From positions 930,001-994,000 of the forward strand of contig JAMXDE010000018.1 in assembly GCA_026770025.1 (NCBI GenBank): DNA of 64,000 nucleotides, written 5' to 3'. This stretch comes from Craspedostauros australis (lineage: Eukaryota; Bacillariophyta; Bacillariophyceae; Mastogloiales; Achnanthaceae). The notes under the pieces were generated by a model. That model saw only the letters and a program-made list of their open reading frames with translations. It had not been told where the DNA came from and ran no database searches. Positions 44,169 through 54,026 of the stretch are shown piece by piece (position 1 is the first letter of the stretch; each line of letters begins with the position of its first letter). Both the position numbers and the translations under genes were made by a program.

Positions 44169-44788
44169 TATTAGCTCAAACTAGTATTCCCATTAGTCGT
44201 GTTAAGATTTAGTCTAGTTAGTCAAATGCCCGACTGCTCAGAATGTTTGAGCGGGATTGAAGCGTGACTCGATGTCGGTGGGATGGGGTCCCACGGGGTC
44301 TCTCCCCACGAATCGTGCTCTACTTATGACGATGTCGCATGTCCGCTGAATTTGGGTTTGGGCGATCATGCCATCCCACGCCACTTATGGACGTGACATG
44401 ACCTGTCCTGGATGGACACACGTACCAAACCGTTGGATGAACAAAGTCCCCCAAATCGATCGGAAGAGAGTGAACAACAAACTCTCTCTCCGACCATCAC
44501 GAAATTGATGTCTCCTCTCTCGAATGGCAACATCGGCACCGCGATGATTGCACGTGGGAGACTCAACGCTCCACTATACCACTACTAATAGAGATGATGC
44601 AGATCCAACTCTAATGGATCTGCTCATCGCCTGCTCACAATCCTTTTGAAAGTCTCATTTGGATTCGTTACAGCTTTAAAGACTAAGAAACACACTCACA
44701 CACAAACTCACCAACCTACTGCACTACCACGGATTGATCACCCTTCGGCGTACAGTAAGTTACCCTCGTTTTCTATATCGTTCTATCA
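44169..44788 (+). repeat. 5' LTR of element E (620 bp)
   Basis: Direct repeat of 50954-51573. Confidence 0.95.
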
Positions 44789-44802
44789 GATTAACAGTCG
44801 CA
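44789..44802 (+). promoter_or_regulatory. primer binding site of element E matching the tRNA-Asn(GUU) anticodon arm
   Basis: GATTAACAGTCGCA follows the LTR without a gap. Its complement, TGCGACTGTTAATC, is a tRNA anticodon arm (positions 27-40, loop CTGTTAA, anticodon GTT, Asn). As in element C, the match is internal and ends at tRNA position 40, which fits priming by a 5' tRNA half, as known for Drosophila copia. The tRNA identity is inferred from the loop alone. Confidence 0.6.
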
Positions 44803-45274
44803 CTCGCTCCACACCTGTGTTGATCGAGTGAATATCCACTTCCTCTGCTTCAAGCATCCTCAGCTACCCCACGTGACGACGTGACACTCTCTGCCCAGTT
44901 CTCTGTGCAGACACACTCTTCTGTTCGGACTCCACCGTTCAGCTCCACTCGGCTTCGGCCCTCGCGCGCTCACCACACTCCAGACATCACAGTCCAAGTG
45001 TGTACACTCTCTCTTTCCAAACTGCTTCACACGCCAATCCTCTCTTGAATCGAAACATCTCGTCACAGACGATTGATCAAGTGTGCTTTCCTGCTCTATT
45101 TCTTGAATCGTACAACAACATCGCCCACGGCGATCTACGCGAGAAACCAGAAATAACAAATCAAACAAACACTCCGCCAACTACAACAAAACAAACACAC
45201 AACAAACAATCTACATCACATCACATCAACCATCACCCATCACCAAACATCACCCATCACCGAACGCTTTCATC

Positions 45275-48200
45275 ATGGCTACCAACACCAACGTCACCGA
45301 CATCAACGAGTACACCATACTCAACCACGTCTTGTCTGTCATCGGCATTCAGGCCCATTCTTGGCAACGTCGCGCTCTCAACGAGGCCGGCATCGCCAAT
45401 GCAATGGATCTGATTCATCTCGATAAGCCTGCCCTCTTGGCAATCGAGGTGACCGACGACGACGACAACACATTCCGTCCCATGAATGTGCTTGTTGTCA
45501 ACAAGATCCTCGCATTGGTACGCTGGATCAATCTCCAACCACGATTGACTCCCGATGAATGGATGAGTGTCGACATGTACGACATCTCGCACCCATCTGT
45601 CATCGGGGTCGCGGGTCCCCGGACCCCGGCCAGCTACCGTCCCCGAGGAGGTGTCAGCATCATTCCTCCCAGTACTCGCACTCGCCGTACTGTGGATGAC
45701 GACGAGGACATTGAATCTGTGTCCCCTCCTGATCGGACCAGATTTGCTACTCCGGTGACCGAACCTTCGGCACGTGTCGCAACAGCGGAAACTCCAATCG
45801 CTGGTGCTCCTGTGCCAAGTGTTTCATTCTCTCCGTCGAGCGCTCTCCCAGAGTCGTTCACCAAGGAGTTCAGCCGTGGTGTCAAGCGTGAGGCCCTCGC
45901 ATTCCCCACACTGAAGGACGACAAGCGTTTCCTTTCGTTCCGGCGCCAATTCGAAGCGATCGCGTATACTCATGGACTTGAGTATCACATCGATCCTTCG
46001 TGGGAACCGGGTCCATCGGACATGTTGTTCTACAACATGCAGAACAGGTACCTCTACTCTGTTCTGAGCCTCCATGTCAAGACTTCGCGTGGTGACCAGC
46101 TCCTTCGCAAGCACCAAGCAAGCAAGGACGGTCGAGCTGTCTATCAGAGTCTCATTGAGACTTACACCAATGGTGTCAATGGTGAGAGCGCGGCAATGGC
46201 ACTTCGTGCTCGCATCGCCTCCTTCACCTTGGATAACAGCTGGAAGAAGAACCGTGAGAACTTCGTGGACACCTGGCAGGGAATCATCTCCGATATCGAA
46301 GATATGGAAGATGACGCCCTGCCGGACAACACGAAGAAGACATGGCTGCACAACTCGATCGCTCCGGACAAGGATCTTCTGAATGCTCTCACGAGCACAT
46401 CCTACGTCCGTGACGAGATGCTCGCGGCCATGCCATCCGGTTTCGAGATCAAGGCGGCTGGATTCGATCACCATCTCAACTCGGTTCGGATCCATGCTCA
46501 ACGCCTCGATTCCTCTCATCCTCGTCAGGTTCAAAAGCGTAATGTCAACAACGCTACGACCGGCAAGGGAAAGGGTGGTTCTTCGGGCAAGTCTCCTGCC
46601 AAAGGCAACGGCAAGACTTACACCAACGACAAGCGTACCCGCATTCCGAATGAGGAGTGGGCAACGATGTCTTGGGCCCAGAAGAAGGACTACATGCACA
46701 ACAACTTGTCCCGTGGTGCTGGCAAGGGCGACACTTCACGTGCTGCCAATAAAGCCACGTCCTCTGGGAACTCTTCGTCCGACACGGTACCAGGGTCCTC
46801 CACGCCGTCAGGTTCCGGGGGCACTGCGGAACCCAAGGGCGGTCCCCCGGGATCTGCCATCAACCGCATGCTCGCCCAGGCGCGTCAGTCCAGTCAATCG
46901 AACGCTGACTTCGTCGATTCTGAGGGTGGCGCATGGCGACGTGTCAACTCCACCGTGGTCCGCTACAACTTCGAGACCTCGGTGGCGGCGAAGACGGGTG
47001 CACTCGTCGACAGTGGCGCCAATGGCGGCCTTGCTGGCGACGACGTTCTGGTCCTGTGCAAGACGGGTACCACGGCAGATGTGAGCGGCATTGGTGATTC
47101 CACCATTGCAAGTCTGGATATTGGTACGGTCGCGGCCCTGCTTCATACGAGCAGTGGCCCGATCATCGCCAAGTTCCACCAGTACGCTCTATACGGGAAG
47201 GGCAAGTCCATCCACTCTACCAACCAGCTATCTGCGTTCGGTATGGATGTGAATGAACGCCCGCGTGGACTCCCTGGTGGTCGGCAAACTGTCGTCACAC
47301 CTGAGGGGCACGTCATCCCGCTGTCCATTCGTGCTGGCCTGTCCTACATGGATATGCGCCCACCGACCCCTGCTGAGATGGATCAGTACCCTCATGTGGA
47401 CTTCACGTCCGATGATGTCTGGGACCCTTCCATCCTCGATCAGGAGTTCGGTCTTGATGATGTCCGCGCCCTCGCGGACGATGATGATGATGGTTCCGCG
47501 CTCGCCGACCTCGATCGCCTGCATGTGTATGCGGCATCGACGGATGAGGCCCGCGGGACAGTCCCTCATTCCGGGTCCGCAGGCAATTCCGGTTCCGTTC
47601 GTGTTCGCAACTCGCCCATCAACTATGAGGCACTGCGTCCACACTTCGGCTGGATCCCTGCTCGTCGGATCAAGGACACTCTCGGTTGCACTTCCCAGTG
47701 GTACCGCACTTCGGAACGACTCGCGATGCGCAAGCATTTCCGCACTCGTTTTCCGGCGGCCAACGTTGATCGTCTTCATGAGACGGTCGCGATGGACACT
47801 TTCTTCTCTGATACACCCACTCATGATGACAGTGTCCCTGGCCATGGTGGCTGCACCATGATCCAGGTGTTCGTTGCGCTCGACTCTCGGTACACATCGG
47901 GGTTCCCGATGGCGTCCGAGCGGCAGGTCGCGGACTCCTTTCTCGACTTCATTCGTCGACATGGAGCGCCCGACCTACTAATGTCGGACAACGCGAAATC
48001 AGAGGTGGGATTCAAGGTGCAAGACATCCTGCGTCAATACGCAATCAAGGATCACCAGAGTGAACCCGAGCACCAACACCAGAATGGAGCCGAGCGCCGC
48101 ATACAGGACATCAAGCGTACTGTCAACGGCGTCATGGATCGCACGGGTACCCCGTCGCGGTTCTGGCTCATCTGCACGATGTACGTCATTGATCTCTTCA

Positions 48201-50920
48201 ATCACATCGCGCAGCGCACATGTGGTAATGTGACCCCGTCACAGGCTGCCTTCGGGCAGCGTCCGGATGTCAGCAAGTACCTTGCGTACTACTGGTGGCA
48301 ACCGGTCTACTACCGTGTGGAACGTCCTGGCTTCCCGAGTGAGTCCAAGGAGCGCCGCGGCCACTGGGCCGGTCCGTGCCTCCACAAGGGCGATGACCTC
48401 ACATTCTGGGTGCTCGACGATGCAACACAACAACTCCTGCCTCGGTCTGCTATCCGCGCCGCCGATGATGCCTCTACTCGCAACTTGAGAGCCGACTATC
48501 CTTTTCCACTCGTGGGGGAGGATGCCGATTCTGCGACTACTGTATCAGACAGCGATGACGGTGACTACACAGACAACACCATCCCCTCCGATGTTGAACC
48601 CATCGTTCACGCATTATCGGATGCTGTTTTGTTCTCACATCAAGAGACAGAACCCAGCACAAGTGGAAAGGACGTCGTTTCTGTTCCAAAGTTCACTCCT
48701 GAAGAACTTCTGGGCAAGACAATTTTGTTCCACCGCAATGGACAAAACGTCCGTGCCGAAGTGATCCAAAAGATCAACGATTCAGACACTGAGAACCATC
48801 AGCGTATCAAGATGCTCCTATCACTCAACGATGGGGAGCTTCACGAACTGATTTCGTACGTCGAACTTTCCGACGTCTTCGAGCAACAAACCACAGATGG
48901 TGCTGCGGACAACCCGCAGGCAGAGAATCAATGGTCCTTCCAAGACATCGTGGATCACGAAGGTCCCCTCGCTCAGACATCCCCATCCTACAAGGGATCA
49001 AAGTACAATGTCACTGTGCTCTGGGATGACGGTTCCAAAACATCCGAACCGTTATCTGTCATTGCGAAGGATGACCCGGTTTCTTGCGCTATTTATGCGC
49101 GGAAACACGATTTGCTTGGGGTTCCCGGGTGGAAGCGTTTCCGACAAATCGGTATTCGCCAACACTCGATCGCTCGTGCAATCGCCACCAACAAGGCGAA
49201 CCGCAGCAACACACCCGTATTCCAATTTGGCGTTCAGGTACCGCGCAACCACAAGGAAGCGATGATGCTTGACGCGAAGAATGGTAACACGCTGTGGGCT
49301 GATGCCGAGCGCAAGGAAATGGACCAGCTCACGAGCTACGAAACCTTCAAGACCCTTGGATACCACGCCAAGGTACCCGATGGGTTCCAGAAGATTCGGT
49401 TGCAATGGGTATACGCCGTGAAGCACGATCTGCGCCACAAGGCCAGATGCGTCGCTGGCGGCCACCTGACAGCGCCATGCAAAGACACAGCCTACGCTGG
49501 AGTCGTCAGCCTCCGTTCCCTCCGCCTCGCACTACTCGCTGGGGAGATGAACGGACTTCAGACCATGGTCGGCGACATCGGCAATGCGTACTTGGAAGCC
49601 TACACCAAGGAACGCATCTGCTTTGTCGCTGGAGACGAGTTCGGAGACAAGGCCGGTCACACGATGCAAATCGTCAAGGCACTCTACGGCCTCCGCACTT
49701 CCGGCGCACGCTTCCACGAAGCGCTCGCGGACACACTCAGGGACCTGCAATTCTTCCAATGCAGATCCGACCCTGATGTGTGGATGCGTGACGGTGGTGA
49801 CCATTGGGAGTACGTCTGCGTTTACGTGGACGACCTCATGGCCACCATGAAGGACCCGCAAGCCTTCTTCGATACCCTCACCTCCGTCTACGGATACAAG
49901 TTGAAGGGTGTCGGACCCGTCAAATACCACCTCGGCGCAGACTTCGGTCGCGATAGCGATGGCACCATGAAAATGAGCCCGCAATCGTACATCAAGCGCA
50001 TGCTCGGCAACTACGAGCGCATGTTCGGCTGTGCCCCCACGAAGGCCAGCTGCCCTCTCGACCATTCCGACAGCCCGGAACTCGACACTTCACCAGAGCT
50101 CTCCGAGATCGACAAACGCAAGTTCATGTCGCTGATCGGTGCTCTACAATGGTGCATCACCCTCGGACGGTTCGACATCTCCGTCGCTGCCATGACCCTC
50201 GCACGCTTCCGTGCCGCTCCTCGCAAAGGTCACCTCGAGCGCGCTCAACGCGTCTACGGGTACCTGCGCAAACATCCCGATGCCGCCATCCGGTTCCGTA
50301 CCGGGGTTCCCCATCACGAAGAGAGTTTTGTGGTCCCCAAACACGACTGGCTCTACTCCGTGTACGGGAAAACACAAGAGGAAACCGACCCAGACGTGCC
50401 CACTCCCAAAGGCGCGATCGTCCGCACCACAACTTTCGTGGATGCAAACCTCCTCCACTGCAAGGTCACCGGCAGGTCCGCAACCGGCGTTCTCCATCTT
50501 GTTAACCAAACTCCCATCGAGTGGTTCAGCAAGCGCCAAGCCACTGTCGAGACCGCAACCTACGGATCTGAGTTCGTCGCCGCCAGGCAGGCCACCGAAC
50601 AGATCATCTCTCTCCGTCTCGCTCTTCGCGAGATGGGCATTCCCATCGACGGTCCCAGCTGGATGTTTGGTGATAACCAAAGCATCATCACCTCGTCTAC
50701 TGTGCCCATGAGCATGCTGTCCAAGCGGCACAATGCTCTCGCCTACCACAGGGTCCGCTCCGCAGTCGCTGCTGGGGTACTCTACTTCGTCAAAATTCAC
50801 GGCTCCCAAAATGTGGCCGACATCATGACCAAGTTCCTCCCATGGGCATCCTTCTGGCCCCTCGTCAAGCCACTGCTCTTCTGGAAGGGTACCAGCCCCT
50901 CTCCGGATCGCGTCACCTGA
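45275..50920 (+). CDS. copia gag-pol polyprotein of element E (1881 aa)
   Basis: Landmarks in order (approximate residues): a helical N-terminal domain (1-110), a capsid-like gag domain (200-420), a Lys/Gly/Ser-rich basic tail in place of a zinc knuckle (430-530), the protease motif DSGANGG near 578, the integrase core with Asp near 839 and Glu near 933 (QNGAERR), a chromodomain-like segment near 1240-1275 (VTVLWDDGSKTSEPLSVI), reverse transcriptase with YVDD near 1518, and RNase H near 1720-1850. The chromo-like fold between integrase and reverse transcriptase resembles what I recall from diatom copia elements and may bind chromatin during integration (inference). The start is the first ATG after a leader of about 490 bases. 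Confidence 0.95.
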   Translation: MATNTNVTDINEYTILNHVLSVIGIQAHSWQRRALNEAGIANAMDLIHLDKPALLAIEVTDDDDNTFRPMNVLVVNKILALVRWINLQPRLTPDEWMSVDMYDISHPSVIGVAGPRTPASYRPRGGVSIIPPSTRTRRTVDDDEDIESVSPPDRTRFATPVTEPSARVATAETPIAGAPVPSVSFSPSSALPESFTKEFSRGVKREALAFPTLKDDKRFLSFRRQFEAIAYTHGLEYHIDPSWEPGPSDMLFYNMQNRYLYSVLSLHVKTSRGDQLLRKHQASKDGRAVYQSLIETYTNGVNGESAAMALRARIASFTLDNSWKKNRENFVDTWQGIISDIEDMEDDALPDNTKKTWLHNSIAPDKDLLNALTSTSYVRDEMLAAMPSGFEIKAAGFDHHLNSVRIHAQRLDSSHPRQVQKRNVNNATTGKGKGGSSGKSPAKGNGKTYTNDKRTRIPNEEWATMSWAQKKDYMHNNLSRGAGKGDTSRAANKATSSGNSSSDTVPGSSTPSGSGGTAEPKGGPPGSAINRMLAQARQSSQSNADFVDSEGGAWRRVNSTVVRYNFETSVAAKTGALVDSGANGGLAGDDVLVLCKTGTTADVSGIGDSTIASLDIGTVAALLHTSSGPIIAKFHQYALYGKGKSIHSTNQLSAFGMDVNERPRGLPGGRQTVVTPEGHVIPLSIRAGLSYMDMRPPTPAEMDQYPHVDFTSDDVWDPSILDQEFGLDDVRALADDDDDGSALADLDRLHVYAASTDEARGTVPHSGSAGNSGSVRVRNSPINYEALRPHFGWIPARRIKDTLGCTSQWYRTSERLAMRKHFRTRFPAANVDRLHETVAMDTFFSDTPTHDDSVPGHGGCTMIQVFVALDSRYTSGFPMASERQVADSFLDFIRRHGAPDLLMSDNAKSEVGFKVQDILRQYAIKDHQSEPEHQHQNGAERRIQDIKRTVNGVMDRTGTPSRFWLICTMYVIDLFNHIAQRTCGNVTPSQAAFGQRPDVSKYLAYYWWQPVYYRVERPGFPSESKERRGHWAGPCLHKGDDLTFWVLDDATQQLLPRSAIRAADDASTRNLRADYPFPLVGEDADSATTVSDSDDGDYTDNTIPSDVEPIVHALSDAVLFSHQETEPSTSGKDVVSVPKFTPEELLGKTILFHRNGQNVRAEVIQKINDSDTENHQRIKMLLSLNDGELHELISYVELSDVFEQQTTDGAADNPQAENQWSFQDIVDHEGPLAQTSPSYKGSKYNVTVLWDDGSKTSEPLSVIAKDDPVSCAIYARKHDLLGVPGWKRFRQIGIRQHSIARAIATNKANRSNTPVFQFGVQVPRNHKEAMMLDAKNGNTLWADAERKEMDQLTSYETFKTLGYHAKVPDGFQKIRLQWVYAVKHDLRHKARCVAGGHLTAPCKDTAYAGVVSLRSLRLALLAGEMNGLQTMVGDIGNAYLEAYTKERICFVAGDEFGDKAGHTMQIVKALYGLRTSGARFHEALADTLRDLQFFQCRSDPDVWMRDGGDHWEYVCVYVDDLMATMKDPQAFFDTLTSVYGYKLKGVGPVKYHLGADFGRDSDGTMKMSPQSYIKRMLGNYERMFGCAPTKASCPLDHSDSPELDTSPELSEIDKRKFMSLIGALQWCITLGRFDISVAAMTLARFRAAPRKGHLERAQRVYGYLRKHPDAAIRFRTGVPHHEESFVVPKHDWLYSVYGKTQEETDPDVPTPKGAIVRTTTFVDANLLHCKVTGRSATGVLHLVNQTPIEWFSKRQATVETATYGSEFVAARQATEQIISLRLALREMGIPIDGPSWMFGDNQSIITSSTVPMSMLSKRHNALAYHRVRSAVAAGVLYFVKIHGSQNVADIMTKFLPWASFWPLVKPLLFWKGTSPSPDRVT

Positions 50921-50953
50921 ACTGCTACCTACATCGAGACACACTTTGGGGAG

Positions 50954-51573
50954 TATTAGCTCAAACTAGTATTCCCATTAGTCGTGTTAAGATTTAGTCT
51001 AGTTAGTCAAATGCCCGACTGCTCAGAATGTTTGAGCGGGATTGAAGCGTGACTCGATGTCGGTGGGATGGGGTCCCACGGGGTCTCTCCCCACGAATCG
51101 TGCTCTACTTATGACGATGTCGCATGTCCGCTGAATTTGGGTTTGGGCGATCATGCCATCCCACGCCACTTATGGACGTGACATGACCTGTCCTGGATGG
51201 ACACACGTACCAAACCGTTGGATGAACAAAGTCCCCCAAATCGATCGGAAGAGAGTGAACAACAAACTCTCTCTCCGACCATCACGAAATTGATGTCTCC
51301 TCTCTCGAATGGCAACATCGGCACCGCGATGATTGCACGTGGGAGACTCAACGCTCCACTATACCACTACTAATAGAGATGATGCAGATCCAACTCTAAT
51401 GGATCTGCTCATCACCTGCTCACAATCCTTTTGAAAGTCTCATTTGGATTCGTTACAGCTTTAAAGACTAAGAAACACACTCACACACAAACTCACCAAC
51501 CTACTGCACTACCACGGATTGATCACCCTTCGGCGTACAGTAAGTTACCCTCGTTTTCTATATCGTTCTATCA
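50954..51573 (+). repeat. 3' LTR of element E (620 bp)
   Basis: Direct repeat of 44169-44788 with one base difference, in the CTCATCGCC versus CTCATCACC segment. Confidence 0.95.
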
Positions 51574-51578
51574 GTTTC
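51574..51578. repeat. GTTTC target copy 3 of 3
   Basis: Right target duplication of element E. The LINE ORF2 reading frame resumes immediately after it. Confidence 0.85.
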
Positions 51579-52158
51579 GAAGCGGCGTCTTCGAGAGCTC
51601 GGAGGATGGCTACGAGGTTACCCAACGGCACCGGCAATCACAACGCTGCTAATGGCAATGCTACGGAGCCAACTGGAGGGGTCCACGTATCTGCAGATGT
51701 CCTCTCCCGGAAGTCTTCTCCACGAGGCGGCCACAAGTCAGGAATCGGTAGGCCCGCAAGCTTTGCGCAAGGGCATTCTGTCGTCGAAGTGGGTAGAGAT
51801 TCAGCAGCAGTTCCTGCAACAGCAGAAGACCCGGAGGACAGCGGCAGCATGGGCACGGCAGGTCGTTCGACGAATATGGCACATTGCCTGGGAACACTGG
51901 TCGGTCCGAAATGATGCTATGTTCCACGGTGACAACTCGGCCGAATCCGAAATGGTTCAGGCCCTACATGACAGGGCTCAATCACTTCGGCTTCGCCTCG
52001 AGAGCAGTCCGGATTCCTATCGGCGACTCTTACAGTCGGCCCCGGCAGAAGAAGCGCAAGTAACACAGGTTGCGGTGTGGGTGGAGCAGGCAGCACGGCG
52101 ATTGGGTGAGGCGGCCGCCACAGGCGTCCTCTTCCGATGGCTGCAGTGCAGGTATTAG
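51579..52158 (+). CDS. LINE ORF2, C-terminal part (about 193 codons)
   Basis: It resumes in frame after the two nested copia elements: with a single GTTTC the codon at the junction is TCG (Ser), and the total ORF2 is 1816 residues. This part is helical and ends RWLQCRY. It contains a Trp-rich motif (ARQVVRRIWHIAWEHWSVRN) of a kind often seen after the zinc finger in the C-terminal region of LINE RT proteins. There are no internal stops. Confidence 0.85.
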
Positions 52159-52538
52159 AGCACTATCGTAAAAATCACGAGGGGTGAGCAAAAGCAAAGT
52201 ACCATGCCGGGATTTGAACCCGGAACCTCAGTTAGAATTACTGGTGCTCTACCGTTGAGCTACAGGCGATGCGATTGCTGATCCGAACACAAGTGAAATT
52301 TATAGATAGTGGGGGCTACGGGAGTAACGTACTTAGCACTATTCAATTTTGTGCTGATAGCAGGCATGTGCACCCGGACCCCAGCTAAACAGCAGCGGCA
52401 CACACATACATACAATGAATGAGCAATCTATGGATTCCGTGCTCCCTTCGCGCCAAGCGCGAAGTTGAAAGGAGGCGGAGAAAAGCGCCTTCGGCGCAGC
52501 CTCATAAGAGGGTTTAATCTTTGCGTTTTTATATTATT
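52159..52538 (+). other. LINE 3' UTR with GC-rich stem and AT-rich end
   Basis: About 380 bp lie between the ORF2 stop and the target duplication. A tRNA-like sequence is embedded antisense (52201-52272). A GC-rich stretch (52440-52510) contains short inverted repeats such as GCGCCAAGCGCG and GCGCCTTCGGCGC, which can form hairpins possibly recognised by the reverse transcriptase (inference). Confidence 0.65.
52201..52272 (-). other. tRNA-like sequence (tRNA pseudogene or SINE head)
   Basis: On the minus strand this has an A box (TAGCTCAACGGTAGAGC), an anticodon-arm-like segment (CCAGT AATTCTA ACTGA) and a T arm with a perfect B box (CCGGGTTCAAATCCCGG). The acceptor ends do not pair and position 33 of the loop is A, not T, so it is probably not a working tRNA. 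Both internal RNA polymerase III promoter boxes look intact. Confidence 0.55.
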
Positions 52539-53464
52539 TGGGTGGTAGGACTGCGAGGTACGCACAATTCTGTACAGTAGATTGCCCATATGTGCATATA
52601 AAATGTCAATCACAATCGAATCCAACCCGGCGCGCACTTACAACACACCCCAGAGGACCTGGTCACGAAGTATGAGGTCTTAGATCCGTCTGGAAGGTGT
52701 TCAAATCTGAGAATCTAGAATTTGTGTGGTGCCGTGAGTGACAGTACTACGACCTACGCATCAGGCTGGACTGGCCCTTCCACACGGATACCCTGCGAAC
52801 GCATCCAAGCCCTCATACTTCGTGGCCAGATCCTTTGGAGTGTGTTGTAATTGGGTGCCAGGTTGAATTTGATTCCGGTCGACATTTTCTATGCACATTT
52901 TGACAATCTACTGTACGGTTCGATGCGTAGCTCATAGTACTGTCACCCACAGCACCACACAAAATCTAGATCCATCGATTTGAACACCTTCCAGATGGAC
53001 TGGAGACCTCATACTTCGTGGCCAGACGCTTTGGGGTGTGTTGTAAGTGCGCGCCGGGTTGGATTTGATTGTGATTGACATTTTGTATGCACATATGACC
53101 AATGCATTACACACAATGACCGAATGACAGCACATGAACTGACTAAATGTAATCTGAATCTCCTTGCAGTTGGATGTAGCTGTTCCAAGGTAGGTACATG
53201 CCAATGGCTGATGTTAGTATGCAATCGATAATAGCTGGTTTGACTCTCTGCTCAGCAGGATTCATCGACAACATCATACACTAGACTACTTTCCACTGTT
53301 CTGCAGTGAAATGTTGTGTTGTTGGATTCGTGGCTAAATTATTATTTTCGCCGTTGTCACAGGGACGCGCCGGCCAAAATTCCGGCCATTGTGATTGGCC
53401 AATACCAAAACGACCTGGTTAGTGGACTTTGGCTTCCAAAACGACCTGGTTAGTGAATTTCCTC
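52539..53464 (-). repeat. right inverted arm of the foldback element
   Basis: It starts with the right LINE target duplication (52539-52556). The next 200 bp or so continue the direct repeat units of the left arm. Near 52790 the orientation flips, and the rest is the inverted counterpart of 26703-27400. It ends with two mirrored copies of CCAAAACGACCTGGTTAGTG. No coding sequence. Confidence 0.75.
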
Positions 53465-53620
53465 GAATAGAATAGTTGTAGCCGTAGCTCGATGCGAGCA
53501 CAGCCACATTCATGTATTGCGTAATATGAAACCACATCATAATACAATGCAGTTGTGCGGAGAAACACAAGCGTGCAAGTGCATGCGATTGCTTCCCTTT
53601 CACCAACGTCCCAGTCCAGT

Positions 53621-54026
53621 TCATTTGCCGTAACCACTGCTGGACGACAGCTTGGGATACAACTCGCACGTCTTCAAGGCTTCGTTGAACTTATCTCGCA
53701 GCGTAGCAAAGTCCTCCAATCCCACAGCGATGCGGATGAGGTTGGGCGAGACGTCGTAGCTCATGGCAAAATCCAACTCATGATAATGCGCCAGCAGCGT
53801 GTAGGGACACACCAGCGTGAAATTGATCCCCAACGACGGACCCTTCGCGATGTCGAGCACATCGTAGAACGTCCGCTGGCACATGTGCGAGTTGAGGTGG
53901 ATGGACATCAGTCCTCCGTACCCGCCGTTGGTCTTGAGGTATTCGGAAAAAGAGGGGCGCACAGAACTTGGGGTACAACACGCATGAGTCTTTGGGACAC
54001 TCGGCAGAAGTCCGGATTCGTTTCAA
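53621..54026 (-). pseudogene. C-terminal fragment of cystathionine gamma-synthase-like PLP enzyme (copy 2)
   Basis: This is the same relic as at 10631-11035, with the blocks GGYGGLMSIHL, KGPSLGINFTLVCPYTLLAH and NLIRIAVGLEDFATL. An extra base in an A run near 53949 puts the first 20 or so residues out of frame with the rest. With its catalytic half absent, it is clearly non-functional. Confidence 0.75.

Larger units (their letters stand above)
44169..51573 (+). mobile_element. Ty1/copia LTR retrotransposon E, looks whole
   Basis: The LTRs of 620 bp at 44169-44788 and 50954-51573 differ at one base by eye. There is one uninterrupted gag-pol frame, a purine tract (TTTGGGGAG, 50945-50953) before the 3' LTR, and GTTTC on both sides. 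It is recent. Its LTR ends are TATTAG...CTATCA. It belongs to a family different from B and has the opposite orientation. Confidence 0.95.
27438..52538 (+). mobile_element. LINE (APE endonuclease, RT, RNase H), full length with two nested copia elements
   Basis: The LINE itself is about 8.6 kb (27438-35034 plus 51579-52538). It is flanked by an 18-bp target duplication and interrupted only by copia elements B and E at one GTTTC site. It has a 5' UTR of about 130 bp, an ORF1 holding a G30 run, ORF2 and a structured 3' UTR. No poly(A) tail is seen: the 3' end is AT-rich (TTGCGTTTTTATATTATT). With the copia pair left out and one GTTTC kept, ORF2 stays in frame, so the LINE was probably still young when it was hit. 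Confidence 0.88.
26703..53464. mobile_element. foldback DNA element, Mutator-like, carrying a LINE
   Basis: The left arm (26703-27437) and the right arm (52539-53464) are inverted copies of each other, with ends GGAGGAAATTC and GAATTTCCTC. Flanking 9-bp target duplications are GAATAGAAT. Copy 1 of the host duplication provides the empty site near 10478. Without the LINE, the element is about 1.6 kb and has no transposase, so it is non-autonomous. A 9-bp target duplication and long inverted repeats point to the Mutator-like superfamily (established criteria, inferred placement). The arms are about 75-80 % alike, so it is old. Confidence 0.75.

Noticed and set aside
52201-52272. Functional tRNA-Glu or tRNA-Arg gene
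   Set aside because: The acceptor stem does not pair and the anticodon loop lacks U33, so I call it tRNA-like only.
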